A stretch of DNA of 64,000 bases from Candidatus Limnocylindrales bacterium (GTDB lineage: Bacteria > Moduliflexota > Moduliflexia > Moduliflexales > JAUQPW01). This document shows positions 45,614 to 56,638 of the stretch, piece after piece (position 1 is the first letter of the stretch; the number at the start of each line of letters is the position of its first letter). The stretch spans positions 31,345 to 95,344 of the forward strand of contig DATMBG010000015.1 of the NCBI GenBank assembly GCA_035559535.1, in the 5' to 3' direction. A program made the position numbers and the translations under genes. The notes under the pieces are model-generated. The model had not been told where the DNA came from and searched no databases. It worked only from the letters and a program-made list of their open reading frames with translations.

Positions 45614-47293
45614 TTATCCTTTATTAACTTTCCTTTTTTTGTCAGATACAGCTTTTTTTCCAGTGGCATCTCCCCGGTTGATGAGGTATTGCTGACCGAT
45701 ACTTAATACATTATTGACAAGCCAATATAGAACCAATCCAGATGGGAAATTCCAGAACATGGCCGTAAAGATAACTGGCATAAACTTAAACATCTGGGCT
45801 TGTTTGGGGTCTCCTGTAGTTGGCGTCATGGATTGTTGGATAAACATGCTGACCCCCATAAGCAAGACAAGAATTTTGATGGCATAGGGTTCCGGAGCTG
45901 AGAGATCCGGGATCCAAAGAAAAGAAGCTCCTCTTAACTCGATGGAGACCAGCAGAGCCTGATATAAGGCAAAAAATACAGGAATCTGGAGCAACATGGG
46001 CAGACAACCCCCCATGGGATTAACCCCCTCCTTTTTGTAAAGTTCCATCAGCTTTTGGTTCATAACTTTAGGATCTTTTCGATACTTTTCCCGAATCTCC
46101 AGCACTTTAGGCTGCAGGGACTGCATGCTCTTCATGGACTTAAAGCTGGCATAGGTTAAAGGATAAAAAATTAATTTAACGAGAACGGTGAGGGATATGA
46201 TGGCAAGCCCATAACTATGGGTATAGGTATAGACGACGTGCATGAACAAAACCATCCCTTTGACTAACCACCCCAGATAATATCCATAGTCAATCAGTTG
46301 CTCCAAACCTACTTTAAGGGCACTGAGTTTATCATGCTCTTTAGGGCCTGCGTAAATACGATACCTTACGCCCTCAAGGCCTGTCTGACCAACTTTGAGG
46401 ATCACATGGTCCACAGAAATAGCCTTTTTCTCCTCGGTATCTGACGGGAGAAGTTCCACGGCAACGGTGTTAATAGAAGAAGCCGGGAGCAGGGCCGCTG
46501 CAAAATACTTTCGATCTATCGCAGCCCAGTTTACATCTTCAGCCTGTACAACCCCTTTTAATTTATCCACAGGCTGCTTTAAGAGCTGGCCTCGTACAGA
46601 GGATACAATCTGATTACTGTAAGTTGTCTGATCATCCAATAAATTTCCAAGTCCGGGACCCCAGGTTAGAAATAAAGCGCCGGTCTCTAAACGAGGGTGA
46701 TGGAGAGTCAGTTCTACATCAACCTGGTAATTATCTTGATAAAAAGTCAATTTTTTCGTAAAAGAGATCCCGTTCTCATTCTTGTAAGTGAATTCTATAG
46801 AATCCACTTTGTTGGCTTCGGTTAATCGGAGTACGGGTTTTGAAGCTGTAAAAAGTCCAAAATTTAATTCGTTATTAAGGGACATATCCCCCGTCAACAC
46901 CTCCAGGGGATAACGGTTTACCTTCCTTGAAAGTTCTGGAATCAATTCTACCGGATTCCCTTCTGAATTTTTATGGTTGAGGATTTGCCAGCTTTTTATG
47001 CGAGCTCCTTCGGTAGTCAGAAGAACCTTCATAAGTTTGCTTTCAACAAGAACCTCTTGAGCCTCCGGGTTGGCAGGTTGAGATATCACTTGAGATTGCA
47101 TGGCCTGCTGAGAAAGGGAAGAAGCAGTTTCTTGCTGACCTGAACTCTCCGGAACCGGCGAAGGTTTTACCATCTCTTGTTGTATCCTTTGCTGCCGCTT
47201 CCAGGCTTCCTGACGGGGAGTTATATAAAATTTCTGCCACAAAACTAAGACAAGTAAAGATAAAATAACAGCTAATAAAGCACGTTTTTCCAT
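45614..47293 (-). CDS. yidC: Membrane protein insertase YidC
   Basis: 559 residues. An N-terminal transmembrane anchor (about 3-20) is followed by a long periplasmic P1 domain (about 50-330), the Gram-negative layout, then the conserved insertase core with five membrane segments: GWLVKGMVLFMHVVYTYTHSYGLAII, PLTYASFKSMKSMQSLQPKV and MGGCLPMLLQIPVFFALYQAL (first parts only). It inserts inner-membrane proteins alone or with SecYEG. yidD is 61 bp upstream, jag 43 bp downstream. Confidence 0.97.
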   Translation of the reverse strand: MEKRALLAVILSLLVLVLWQKFYITPRQEAWKRQQRIQQEMVKPSPVPESSGQQETASSLSQQAMQSQVISQPANPEAQEVLVESKLMKVLLTTEGARIKSWQILNHKNSEGNPVELIPELSRKVNRYPLEVLTGDMSLNNELNFGLFTASKPVLRLTEANKVDSIEFTYKNENGISFTKKLTFYQDNYQVDVELTLHHPRLETGALFLTWGPGLGNLLDDQTTYSNQIVSSVRGQLLKQPVDKLKGVVQAEDVNWAAIDRKYFAAALLPASSINTVAVELLPSDTEEKKAISVDHVILKVGQTGLEGVRYRIYAGPKEHDKLSALKVGLEQLIDYGYYLGWLVKGMVLFMHVVYTYTHSYGLAIISLTVLVKLIFYPLTYASFKSMKSMQSLQPKVLEIREKYRKDPKVMNQKLMELYKKEGVNPMGGCLPMLLQIPVFFALYQALLVSIELRGASFLWIPDLSAPEPYAIKILVLLMGVSMFIQQSMTPTTGDPKQAQMFKFMPVIFTAMFWNFPSGLVLYWLVNNVLSIGQQYLINRGDATGKKAVSDKKRKVNKG

Positions 47294-47354
47294 TTCTTCT
47301 TTTTTATAAATAACAACCTTTCAGAGGGTCCAAAACCTTTGAAGGGTTCAATGT

Positions 47355-47564
47355 TTAATCAACCGGATCATACCCACCTTCCCACATAGGATTGCATCGG
47401 AAAATCCTTTTAAGTGTCAGCCAACTTCCTTTTAAAGGACCATACTTCTTTATAGCTTCGATACTATAGTCCGAGCAGGAAGGAAAAAATCGACACGAGG
47501 GGGGGAGAAGAGGTGATATAAATAGTTGATAACCTTTTATAATACTGACTAAAACAAACTTCAT
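47355..47564 (-). CDS. yidD: Membrane protein insertion efficiency factor YidD
   Basis: 69 residues with the invariant order of the family: a hydrophobic start ([20 protein letters not shown]), three cysteines in [11 protein letters not shown] and [14 protein letters not shown] at the end. Small peripheral membrane protein that aids YidC-dependent insertion. It lies between rnpA and yidC as in most bacteria. Confidence 0.97.
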   Translation of the reverse strand: MKFVLVSIIKGYQLFISPLLPPSCRFFPSCSDYSIEAIKKYGPLKGSWLTLKRIFRCNPMWEGGYDPVD

Positions 47565-47627
47565 AGATTCCCATCTGATATGAAGACCTTGAAGAAATCA
47601 TCAAAAGGAGGGTGTGAATTTAAAGAT

Positions 47628-47999
47628 CTACTTATTTATATTTTGATCACTACTAATTTCAAGGGATTGAAGTCCGTCGTGTAGCTCTTTTTCTAACTCT
47701 GAATAACTTTTTTCAACTAAACCATGCCGGGCTACCATGACTACCTCTGCATGTTCGGGAAACAGGAATTTATTTTTTCTAAATAGCTCTCTTAATAATC
47801 TCTTAGCTCGGTTTCGGACTACGGATTTTCCCATCTTTTTACTGACCGTAACCCCTAATCGCCGTCCTGGAACTCGAGAATCAACATAGATATACACTAT
47901 TAAAGAAGGTAAAACTAACTTTTTCCCCCTTGAATAAAGGAACTTAAAACGGTTACCCTCTGTAATCTTTTCAAACTTCTTAAGGGTTTGTGAACACAT
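47628..47999 (-). CDS. rnpA: Ribonuclease P protein component
   Basis: 123 residues. The RNR-helix RNRAKRLLRE follows GVTVSKKMGKSVV, the conserved RNA-binding core; FKFLYSRGKK is the typical start block. It is the protein cofactor of RNase P in tRNA 5' maturation. It overlaps nothing and follows rpmH by 12 bp, presumably the same transcript. Confidence 0.96.
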   Translation of the reverse strand: MCSQTLKKFEKITEGNRFKFLYSRGKKLVLPSLIVYIYVDSRVPGRRLGVTVSKKMGKSVVRNRAKRLLRELFRKNKFLFPEHAEVVMVARHGLVEKSYSELEKELHDGLQSLEISSDQNINK

Positions 48000-48011
48000 C
48001 AGATAAAAGGA

Positions 48012-48146
48012 TCAAACCGTAAGCCTTTTTCTACCTTTGGCCCGTCGACGTTTAAGCACATTTCTTCCAGATTTGGTACGCATTCTTTTTAAAAATCCAT
48101 GCGTCCTTTGCCGCTTTCGATTCTTAGGTTGATACGTCCGCTTCAA
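48012..48146 (-). CDS. rpmH: 50S ribosomal protein L34
   Basis: 44 residues from a TTG start (48146): [20 protein letters not shown], then [23 protein letters not shown], the complete L34 sequence pattern. AGGAGG lies just upstream on the minus strand (about 48153-48158). It heads the rpmH-rnpA-yidD-yidC-jag cluster next to the origin. Confidence 0.97.
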   Translation of the reverse strand: MKRTYQPKNRKRQRTHGFLKRMRTKSGRNVLKRRRAKGRKRLTV

Positions 48147-48275
48147 AGTTTACCTCCTATCTCATTTTGATTTAATTTTCCGGTTTATTACTCAAAATTC
48201 TTATCCCTTAAAGCTTAATTTTTCTCCTCTTCTTTATCACTTAAAGCAGGTTATCAAACTCAGGATTGCACACAC

Positions 48276-48305
48276 AGTATAATTGACTTTTATCCATTCT
48301 GTCAA
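48276..48305 (-). promoter_or_regulatory. Promoter for rpmH
   Basis: On the minus strand TTGACA (48305-48300), an 18-bp spacer and TATACT (48281-48276), about 130 bp before the rpmH start. Confidence 0.7.
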
Positions 48306-48496
48306 GAAGTAAATTATACCTGTTGACATATCCTGGTTAAAAAAAATACTTGAAAACTTTTTGAAATTGTGTTCTATAAAACTCTATAAGCACGTTGATA
48401 CTACTTCATTAACATACAGTTATGCTTTTGAAAGGGTTTTAATATTTTACCCGATTTAATGTATGTTAACTTATTATATAGTTTACACTTATTAAG

Positions 48497-48516
48497 TTAT
48501 CCACAAATGTGGATAA
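48497..48516. promoter_or_regulatory. Pair of perfect inverted DnaA boxes
   Basis: TTATCCACA and TGTGGATAA, separated by two bases, face each other. Both match the DnaA consensus exactly. Confidence 0.85.
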
Positions 48517-48688
48517 ACCTGTGTGTAACTTTTTTCTCTTTTTTAGAGAGCAATCTGTGGAGAGTTTTGTCAAGATTCCTATCAAATTTTTCTCGGTGGC
48601 AGGAGTAACCAGAAAAGATTCCCCGGTCTGTTCAAAATTTAGTTCCTATTAGAAGAAGGAAAAGGATTTCAAGAACCGCATAAGAGCC

Positions 48689-50086
48689 ATGGATATATGG
48701 GAAAAGGTTCTTAGAGAGCTACAAAATCAGATCAACCCATCCAGCTTTGAGATGTGGTTTAAGCCTACCCGACTGAGGTCTTTTAACAACCAGGAACTCC
48801 AGGTGGTTGTACCCGATGAACACTTTGTAAGCTGGCTTAGGGAGCACTACCTGGAGTCTATAACCAGAGTATTAAGAACCTTTGTGGATAAGATGCCTGA
48901 AATCCATTTCGTGGTAGATGATACCTTTAAAGCAAAAGTAGAAGAAAAGCCGACTCAATTGGAATTACCTATTCAACGGGTTTACTATCCAAGACAACGT
49001 CCTCGTAAGATGACCCCGGTTCGAAATCCGTGGAAAAAGCCCTCTCCATTTCTTCTGGACACTGAAGAACCTAACTTGAATCCTCGATATACCTTTGAAA
49101 CTTATGTAGTAGGCACGAGTAACCAGTTTGCCCATGCAGCATCCAGAGCCGTTGCTGAACAGTTATCCACAGCCTATAATCCACTTTTTATCTATGGGGG
49201 GGTAGGACTCGGTAAAACTCACCTTATGCATGCGATCGGACATGCCGTCAGAAAAACGCTGCGCTCGATTAGACTCTTCTATGCATCCTCCGAACGCTTC
49301 ATGAATGAGTTGATCCATGCCATTCGATATGATGCCATGCCTGAATTCCGAAGGAAATATCGTAACATTGATTTACTTCTCATCGATGATATTCAATTTA
49401 TTGCAGGTAAAGAACGGACCCAGGAGGAATTTTTCCATACTTTTAATGCCTTATATGATGCTCGAAAACAGATCGTTATTTCCAGTGATTGTCCCCCGAA
49501 ACAAATACCAACCCTTGAAGAACGGTTAAGATCTCGATTTGAGTGGGGTCTCATTGCAGATATACAACCTCCAGATCTGGAAACAAAAATAGCTATTCTC
49601 AAAAAGAAAGCCGAGTTGGAAAAGGTGGGATTACCCGATGACGTAGCCCTATTTATCGCCAGCAAAATAAAATCAAATATTCGGGAGTTAGAAGGCTCTC
49701 TAATCAAAGTTGCCGCTTATTCTTCTTTGACTGGACAAGAAATTACCCTGGAGCTTGCTCAACAGGTCTTGAAGGATCTTCTAAGTCCCAAGGAAAAAAA
49801 TATAAACATTGACTTAATTCAAAAAGTAGTATCCGATTATTATAATGTAAGCTCTCAAGAGATGAAATCCCAGTCAAGGGCCAGAGCTATTGCCTTTCCT
49901 CGGCAGGTAGCCATGTATCTCTCTAAAGAGTTGACCAGGTCCTCATTGCCCGAGATAGGTAAAAATTTCGGAGGTAAAGATCACACAACTGTGATCCATG
50001 CCTGTCAAAAAATTAAAGAAAAAATAGCTAAGGATCCAAATTTTAAACAAGTTATAGAGAAATTAAAAGGGCTTGTAACCGCATGA
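48689..50086 (+). CDS. dnaA: Chromosomal replication initiator protein DnaA
   Basis: 465 residues. N-terminal domain I (about 1-85), a basic variable linker (about 86-125), then the AAA+ domain with Walker A YGGVGLGKTHLMHAIG, Walker B LLLIDDIQFI, and the C-terminal DNA-binding domain with GGKDHTTVIHAC, the DnaA signature. A perfect DnaA box TTATCCACA lies inside the gene (49163-49171). The ribosome binding site is weak. It is divergent from rpmH. Confidence 0.98.
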   Translation: MDIWEKVLRELQNQINPSSFEMWFKPTRLRSFNNQELQVVVPDEHFVSWLREHYLESITRVLRTFVDKMPEIHFVVDDTFKAKVEEKPTQLELPIQRVYYPRQRPRKMTPVRNPWKKPSPFLLDTEEPNLNPRYTFETYVVGTSNQFAHAASRAVAEQLSTAYNPLFIYGGVGLGKTHLMHAIGHAVRKTLRSIRLFYASSERFMNELIHAIRYDAMPEFRRKYRNIDLLLIDDIQFIAGKERTQEEFFHTFNALYDARKQIVISSDCPPKQIPTLEERLRSRFEWGLIADIQPPDLETKIAILKKKAELEKVGLPDDVALFIASKIKSNIRELEGSLIKVAAYSSLTGQEITLELAQQVLKDLLSPKEKNINIDLIQKVVSDYYNVSSQEMKSQSRARAIAFPRQVAMYLSKELTRSSLPEIGKNFGGKDHTTVIHACQKIKEKIAKDPNFKQVIEKLKGLVTA

Positions 50087-50327
50087 GGGGTTGGTGGATA
50101 AGTTATGTGAATAAGGCTGGTGATTTACCGTCCGGAACTCTTATTAAGAAACCTAACATGTTAATAACCCAGAAACCATTCACAGGGTACTCACAGGTTC
50201 CCTGCAGGAATAACCATTTAAATTTTCAAGGAATCTGGAAACAATCCAGGGTTTTGCACAGACTTTATAAATTCTACTAAATTAATTCTATAAGGATTTG
50301 TAAAACTTAAACAGGAGAAGATCTGTT
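50087..50327 (+). other. dnaA-dnaN intergenic region
   Basis: 241 bp with box-like words (GGTGGATAA near 50092, TTATGTGAA near 50102) but no perfect DnaA box. A 65-codon frame here (50083-50280) has no ribosome site and reads through these words, so I do not call it a gene. Confidence 0.4.
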
Positions 50328-51473
50328 ATGGAAATCCACATCGAACGAAAAACCTTTTTAGAAGGAATTCAACAGGTTCAGAGCGTTGTCGAAAGAAAAA
50401 GTACTTCCCCTATACTCTCCCATGTCCTGTTGGAGACAAAGAATACCATGCTCTCTTTAACGGCCACAGATCGTGAAATTAGTATAGAAACTCTCTTGCC
50501 AGCTTCCATTACCAAACCGGGGAGTATCACATTATCTGCCCAAAAACTTTTTGAAATCTTGAAAGAACTTCCTGAAAGTTCCGTTCATCTGAGTACGCAA
50601 GAAAATCACTGGGTCGTACTAAAATGTCAGAACTCTACTTTCCGTCTTGCAGGACTTCCCAAAATCGAATTTCCCGAACTTCCCTCTGTAAAAAGCGATG
50701 AATCCTTTGATCTGGAAAGTCCAATACTTCGGGAGATGATTACCAAAACCTCCTTTGCAATCTCCCATGATCCCAATCGAAATGCTCTGACTGGTTCATT
50801 ATTCCATACAGATAATGACAGATTATCCATGGTTTCTACAGATGGTCATAGACTGGCCGTCATCACAAAGGAAATCCCAAAAGATTCGGCCCTAAAAAAT
50901 TTTGAAGTGATTATACCCTTTAAGACCGTCATGGAGGTTAAAAAACTTTGTGATTCCTCCCCATCTACAGGGAAGCAGGAGGGGGCAGAGGCACAGCGCC
51001 ATGTACCTGTACTAAATATCGGATTTGGAAATAATCAAATTATTTTCTCCAAAGAAAACACAACCCTTATTTCGCGTCTTATTGATGCGCAATTTCCAGA
51101 TTATAAACAGGTTATCCCTAGAACTTCCCTTTATCATATCAGTATGAATAAAGAAGCCTTTCACAGAGCGGTTCGAAGGGTTTCCCTTCTTTCTAATGAA
51201 AAATCTCGGCTGATCAAGTTTACCATCAGCCCGGGATTATTACACTTAACTTCCTTCGATCCTGAATTGGGAGAAGCCAGAGAAGAATTATCTGTAGAAT
51301 ACAGCGGAGATGAGGTCGTTATTGGCTTTAATGCAAAATACATCAGCGAGTTTCTCTCGGTCATAGAGGGTGAAACTCTCCATATGGAGTTTAACGATCC
51401 CCTTAGTCCGGGCTTATTTACCTCTCCAGAAGAAAAAGACTTCCAGTGTGTAATCATGCCCATGCGGGTTTAA
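50328..51473 (+). CDS. dnaN: DNA polymerase III beta subunit (sliding clamp)
   Basis: 381 residues. The three clamp domains are evident: LSHVLLETKNTMLSLTATDREI near the start, RNALTGSLFHTDNDRLSMVSTDGHRLA in the middle (first parts only) and the C-terminal CVIMPMRV. A short insert near residue 210 (SPSTGKQEGAEAQRHV) is longer than usual. AGGAG precedes the ATG. It encircles DNA and tethers polymerase III. Confidence 0.97.
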   Translation: MEIHIERKTFLEGIQQVQSVVERKSTSPILSHVLLETKNTMLSLTATDREISIETLLPASITKPGSITLSAQKLFEILKELPESSVHLSTQENHWVVLKCQNSTFRLAGLPKIEFPELPSVKSDESFDLESPILREMITKTSFAISHDPNRNALTGSLFHTDNDRLSMVSTDGHRLAVITKEIPKDSALKNFEVIIPFKTVMEVKKLCDSSPSTGKQEGAEAQRHVPVLNIGFGNNQIIFSKENTTLISRLIDAQFPDYKQVIPRTSLYHISMNKEAFHRAVRRVSLLSNEKSRLIKFTISPGLLHLTSFDPELGEAREELSVEYSGDEVVIGFNAKYISEFLSVIEGETLHMEFNDPLSPGLFTSPEEKDFQCVIMPMRV

Positions 51474-51530
51474 CCGGGGTCTAAAGTCTAGGGTCGCCTG
51501 CCTTGAGACTTTGGATTTTGGATTTCTGTT
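51474..51530. repeat. Foldback of degenerate 7-bp units (dnaN-recF gap)
   Basis: TCTAAAGTCT on the left pairs with AGACTTTGGA on the right, and GGATTTT repeats before the recF start. It resembles the other gene-boundary foldbacks. Confidence 0.5.
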
Positions 51531-52637
51531 TTGTATCTTAAAAACCTTAAGTTGATCCATTTCCGTAGCTTTAGTTTTCTGGAGATGGAATTTATCAACG
51601 GCATCAACCTGATATATGGACCCAATGCCGCAGGTAAAACCAATCTGCTGGAAGGTATCCATATTTTATCCAACCTCAGGTCTTTTAGAACTTCAGGGAT
51701 CTCCGAGCTGATTCAATGGGAGGCAGTCTCTGCCAGCATATCGGGAGAGGTGACCACGCAGGAGGGTATTCAGAAATCTTTAACCGTCCTGTTAGAATCT
51801 AATAGACGAATGGCTCTGGTTCAGGGAAAAAGATCTTCACCCAAAGATTACTTAAGCTTATTTCCCACCGTTACTTTCTCCCCAGATGATCTAGGCATCG
51901 TCAAGGGCCCTCCGTCCGAACGTCGCAGTTTTATGGATAAAGGAATCTTTCAACTGTCTCCCACCTACTGGGCAGATCTATCAGATTACAATCAGATCCT
52001 TAAACAAAAAAATGCTCTTCTCAAGCATGAGAGCCTCGAACAGAGCTCGGGGAAATCGGATTTAGAGATCTTACAGGTTTTAAATGAGCAGATGCAGAGG
52101 GTAGGGAGTCGAATTATCTATGCCCGGCGGGAGTATCTCAAAAAACTCCAGGAAGCTCTCCAAAGAGTTTATAAGCACTGGTTGTCCGATCATGAGGATA
52201 TCCAAATAATATATAAATCAACTCTGGGAAAGGACTTTTTGGAATTAAATCTGGACGGAATCCAGGGGTTATATCAGACGGTCCTACAAAAGATGGAGGA
52301 AAAAGAGTTACGTTATCAGGCCTCCCTGGTAGGCCCCCATCGCGACGATATGGAAATTTTCCTGAATGGACGTCCTATCCATGCCTTCGGTTCCCAGGGC
52401 CAACAGCGCACCGCCGTTCTTGCCCTCAAGCTGGCATCTTCGGAAGTTTATGTCCATCATCACGGGGAATATCCGGCTCTTATCCTGGACGATGTAACCT
52501 CGGAGTTGGATCCTTCTCGAAACGAAAGGCTCCTGGAGTATTTAAAAAATAATTTTCAGGTCTTTCTAAGCTCCACCGTAAAGCTTCCCTACTTGGAAAA
52601 CATGAGTTCCTGCACATCTTTTGAACTCTCTCCCTAA
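51531..52637 (+). CDS. recF: DNA replication and repair protein RecF
   Basis: 368 residues from a TTG start (MYLKNLKLIHFRSF is the family beginning). Walker A is GPNAAGKTNLLEGI, the signature region SQGQQRTAVLALKLA, Walker B ALILDDVTSELD. It loads RecA at single-strand gaps. There is no clear ribosome binding site, and a foldback repeat lies immediately upstream. Confidence 0.96.
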   Translation: MYLKNLKLIHFRSFSFLEMEFINGINLIYGPNAAGKTNLLEGIHILSNLRSFRTSGISELIQWEAVSASISGEVTTQEGIQKSLTVLLESNRRMALVQGKRSSPKDYLSLFPTVTFSPDDLGIVKGPPSERRSFMDKGIFQLSPTYWADLSDYNQILKQKNALLKHESLEQSSGKSDLEILQVLNEQMQRVGSRIIYARREYLKKLQEALQRVYKHWLSDHEDIQIIYKSTLGKDFLELNLDGIQGLYQTVLQKMEEKELRYQASLVGPHRDDMEIFLNGRPIHAFGSQGQQRTAVLALKLASSEVYVHHHGEYPALILDDVTSELDPSRNERLLEYLKNNFQVFLSSTVKLPYLENMSSCTSFELSP

Positions 52638-52642
52638 GTGCT

Positions 52643-52927
52643 ATGTACCTGCATATCGGGATGAATATCTACATCTGGACCCACCGGATTGTTGGAATCT
52701 TTAACTCAGAGCTTTATAAAAAGAGCCCGGCATTTCGAACCTTTTTGGAAGAAGCCAAAGTGGTCGATAACGGATTAACCCTCGATCAGGTTAAGTCATT
52801 TATATTAACGGATTCCAATGTTGTTTACTGGTCTAATGTTCATAGCCGAACCCTTCGACAGCGCTGTAGAAGAGGATTAATAGATAACCTTGGCTTACAA
52901 GAACCCCCAGCGCTTCCCTCACACTAA
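52643..52927 (+). CDS. RemB-like DUF370 protein
   Basis: 94 residues: MYLHIG...IVGIFNSELYKK...SFILTDSNVVYWSNVHSRTLRQR. This is the pattern of the small extracellular-matrix regulator RemB (YaaB), which lies between recF and gyrB in Bacillus. It is probably a DNA- or nucleoid-associated regulator. It starts five bases after recF, so they are co-transcribed. Its last 9 bp overlap the end of the convergent nuclease-like gene. Confidence 0.85.
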   Translation: MYLHIGMNIYIWTHRIVGIFNSELYKKSPAFRTFLEEAKVVDNGLTLDQVKSFILTDSNVVYWSNVHSRTLRQRCRRGLIDNLGLQEPPALPSH

Positions 52928-53668
52928 CTTCCCGTATGAAAAAACCAGCCGAATACCGGCATTTCGTATAGCTTGCTGTACTTCAGGTCGGGCCCGGTAG
53001 CAAAAGCATACAGGGAATATCTCGCCTACCAGATGATTTCGTGCACGTCTTACCTGTTCAATGAACCTTTCTACCTCCCTTAAAGTCAGGTTATGTTTTG
53101 CCTCTCCAACTATCCAGATCTTCCTGTCTGGTCTTACCGGGTCGGTAGCGGTTCCAAATATATTTACCTCCTCTGGCTCGCCATTCCATGTTTGCCAGGA
53201 TCGCTCCAGCACATTTACTTGCCAGCCAAATTCACGTTTCAACACCTCGTGTAGGACAATATAGGCTATATCCTCGATATCTCCACCCACCGTTTCACTC
53301 AATCCACCAACCTGTTTATGGAGGGCATCAACAGCAATAACCAGCCGTTCTACAGCCAACTCCAGTCTTTCCACGGCCGACTCCAATCTGCTGACCCGTT
53401 CCTCAACCCCACTGAGTCTTTCTTCACTGCGACGTTGGGCTTCGGCCAGTTCTGAGATCTGTTCTTCGACTCTATGTTGGGCTTCTGCCAACTCCGTTAC
53501 AATCTGCTTCAGTTCTCGAAAATCCTCTCGTGTTACCCCGGCCTGATATATCTGTAGGGCTACCTTGTCTAGTACACTCAGGAGAACATTTGCAGTCCGT
53601 TCATCAAAGGTTTGACGTAACTCGGTTAGCAAAGCCTCTCGGTTGATGAGTATGAGTGTATCACTCAC
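52919..53668 (-). CDS. Coiled-coil protein with PD-(D/E)XK nuclease-like C-terminal domain
   Basis: 249 residues. The N-terminal half (about 45-120) is a heptad-rich coiled coil (AQHRVEEQISELAEAQRRSE and on). The C-terminal part (about 125-249) has a predicted nuclease core: EEVNIFGTATD, then KIWIVGEAKHNL (E-x-K), then QVRRARNHL. Proteins of this make-up (DUF3782-like) are common mobile or multicopy genes in thermophiles and cyanobacteria. It is inverted relative to the oriC operon and interrupts the remB-gyrB junction. Function unknown. Confidence 0.75.
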   Translation of the reverse strand: MSDTLILINREALLTELRQTFDERTANVLLSVLDKVALQIYQAGVTREDFRELKQIVTELAEAQHRVEEQISELAEAQRRSEERLSGVEERVSRLESAVERLELAVERLVIAVDALHKQVGGLSETVGGDIEDIAYIVLHEVLKREFGWQVNVLERSWQTWNGEPEEVNIFGTATDPVRPDRKIWIVGEAKHNLTLREVERFIEQVRRARNHLVGEIFPVCFCYRARPEVQQAIRNAGIRLVFSYGKLV

Positions 53669-53797
53669 AGTTCCACCCTCTGTTTGGAATTTAAGAATCT
53701 TACCATGTTGTTAAAAATTTACTTCCCTAATCCTTCTTCTTCAATAGTTTTGCAAAGTTTGTTTCCAGGTGTAAATTCTCGTAATGCAGATTTGATG

Positions 53798-53956
53798 GTA
53801 ACTGTAACCATTTAGTAGGGGTCACCTTTTTCTGTCTGAACACCCCCCTGGCCCCCCTCCAGGGGGATTGACGTGGGGTGGCCGCTGCTGAAGTCTCCCC
53901 TGGAGGGGGGCCAGGGGGGTGTTTCTTTTTCCACCTACTAAAATGGATACGGATAC
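53798..53956. repeat. MITE-like palindromic repeat, copy 2
   Basis: 159-bp partner of 20382-20542. The outer flanks (GTAACTGTAACCATTTAGTA... and ...CCACCTACTAAA, GGATACGGATAC) have the same order and orientation as in copy 1, but the 28-bp core (53867-53894) is the reverse complement of that in copy 1 (26 of 28 bases agree). The right end lies 17 bp before the gyrB promoter. No target duplication is clear. Confidence 0.85.
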
Positions 53957-53973
53957 AAAACTGCACTTAACGC

Positions 53974-54002
53974 TTGACAAGCCCAAATAAGTTTGTCATA
54001 AT
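53974..54002 (+). promoter_or_regulatory. Promoter for gyrB
   Basis: TTGACA (53974-53979), a 17-bp spacer and CATAAT (53997-54002), about 175 bp before the gyrB ATG. Five of six -10 bases fit. Confidence 0.7.
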
Positions 54003-54139
54003 AAGCAAAGAAAAGGTGAAAGTAGACGAAAAATTAAAATAAACGTATTCTGAGGATAAGAATTTATATCAGGTAGAAGTTTGAAGACTCAAGTTAGTGA
54101 ATTCCAAGGTTATGGCTTGTGGGAATTGAGGGGCCATAA

Positions 54140-56572
<2,433 letters not shown>

Positions 56573-56637
56573 CGGTGAGGCGATGAGGGGGTGAGGTGGT
56601 GTCTCACAACCCCACAACCCCATAACCTCCCAGAAAA
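56573..56637. repeat. Foldback of 8-bp units (gyrB-gyrA gap)
   Basis: Left arm GGTGAGGC, GATGAGGG, GGTGAGGT; right arm ACAACCCC twice and ATAACCTC. It ends about ten bases before the gyrA ATG and leaves no room for a Shine-Dalgarno site. Confidence 0.75.
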
Positions 56638-56638
56638 C

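Larger units (their letters stand above)
48230..48688. other. Probable chromosomal replication origin oriC
   Basis: The rpmH-dnaA gap is strongly AT-rich (about 48300-48490, e.g. TAATATTTT, TTATTATATAG) and then carries DnaA boxes: a perfect TTATCCACA at 48497-48505 and its inverted partner TGTGGATAA at 48508-48516, with a weaker TGTGTGTAA at 48520-48528. The unwinding element would be the AT-rich part to the left. This location and content are what is expected of oriC. Confidence 0.75.

Noticed and set aside
50083-50280. 65-codon frame between dnaA and dnaN
   Set aside because: No ribosome binding site and no family resemblance; it reads through origin-like DNA words.
53727-53966. Open frame across MITE copy 2
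   Set aside because: Proline- and glycine-rich product comes from the GC-rich palindrome arms, not from a gene.
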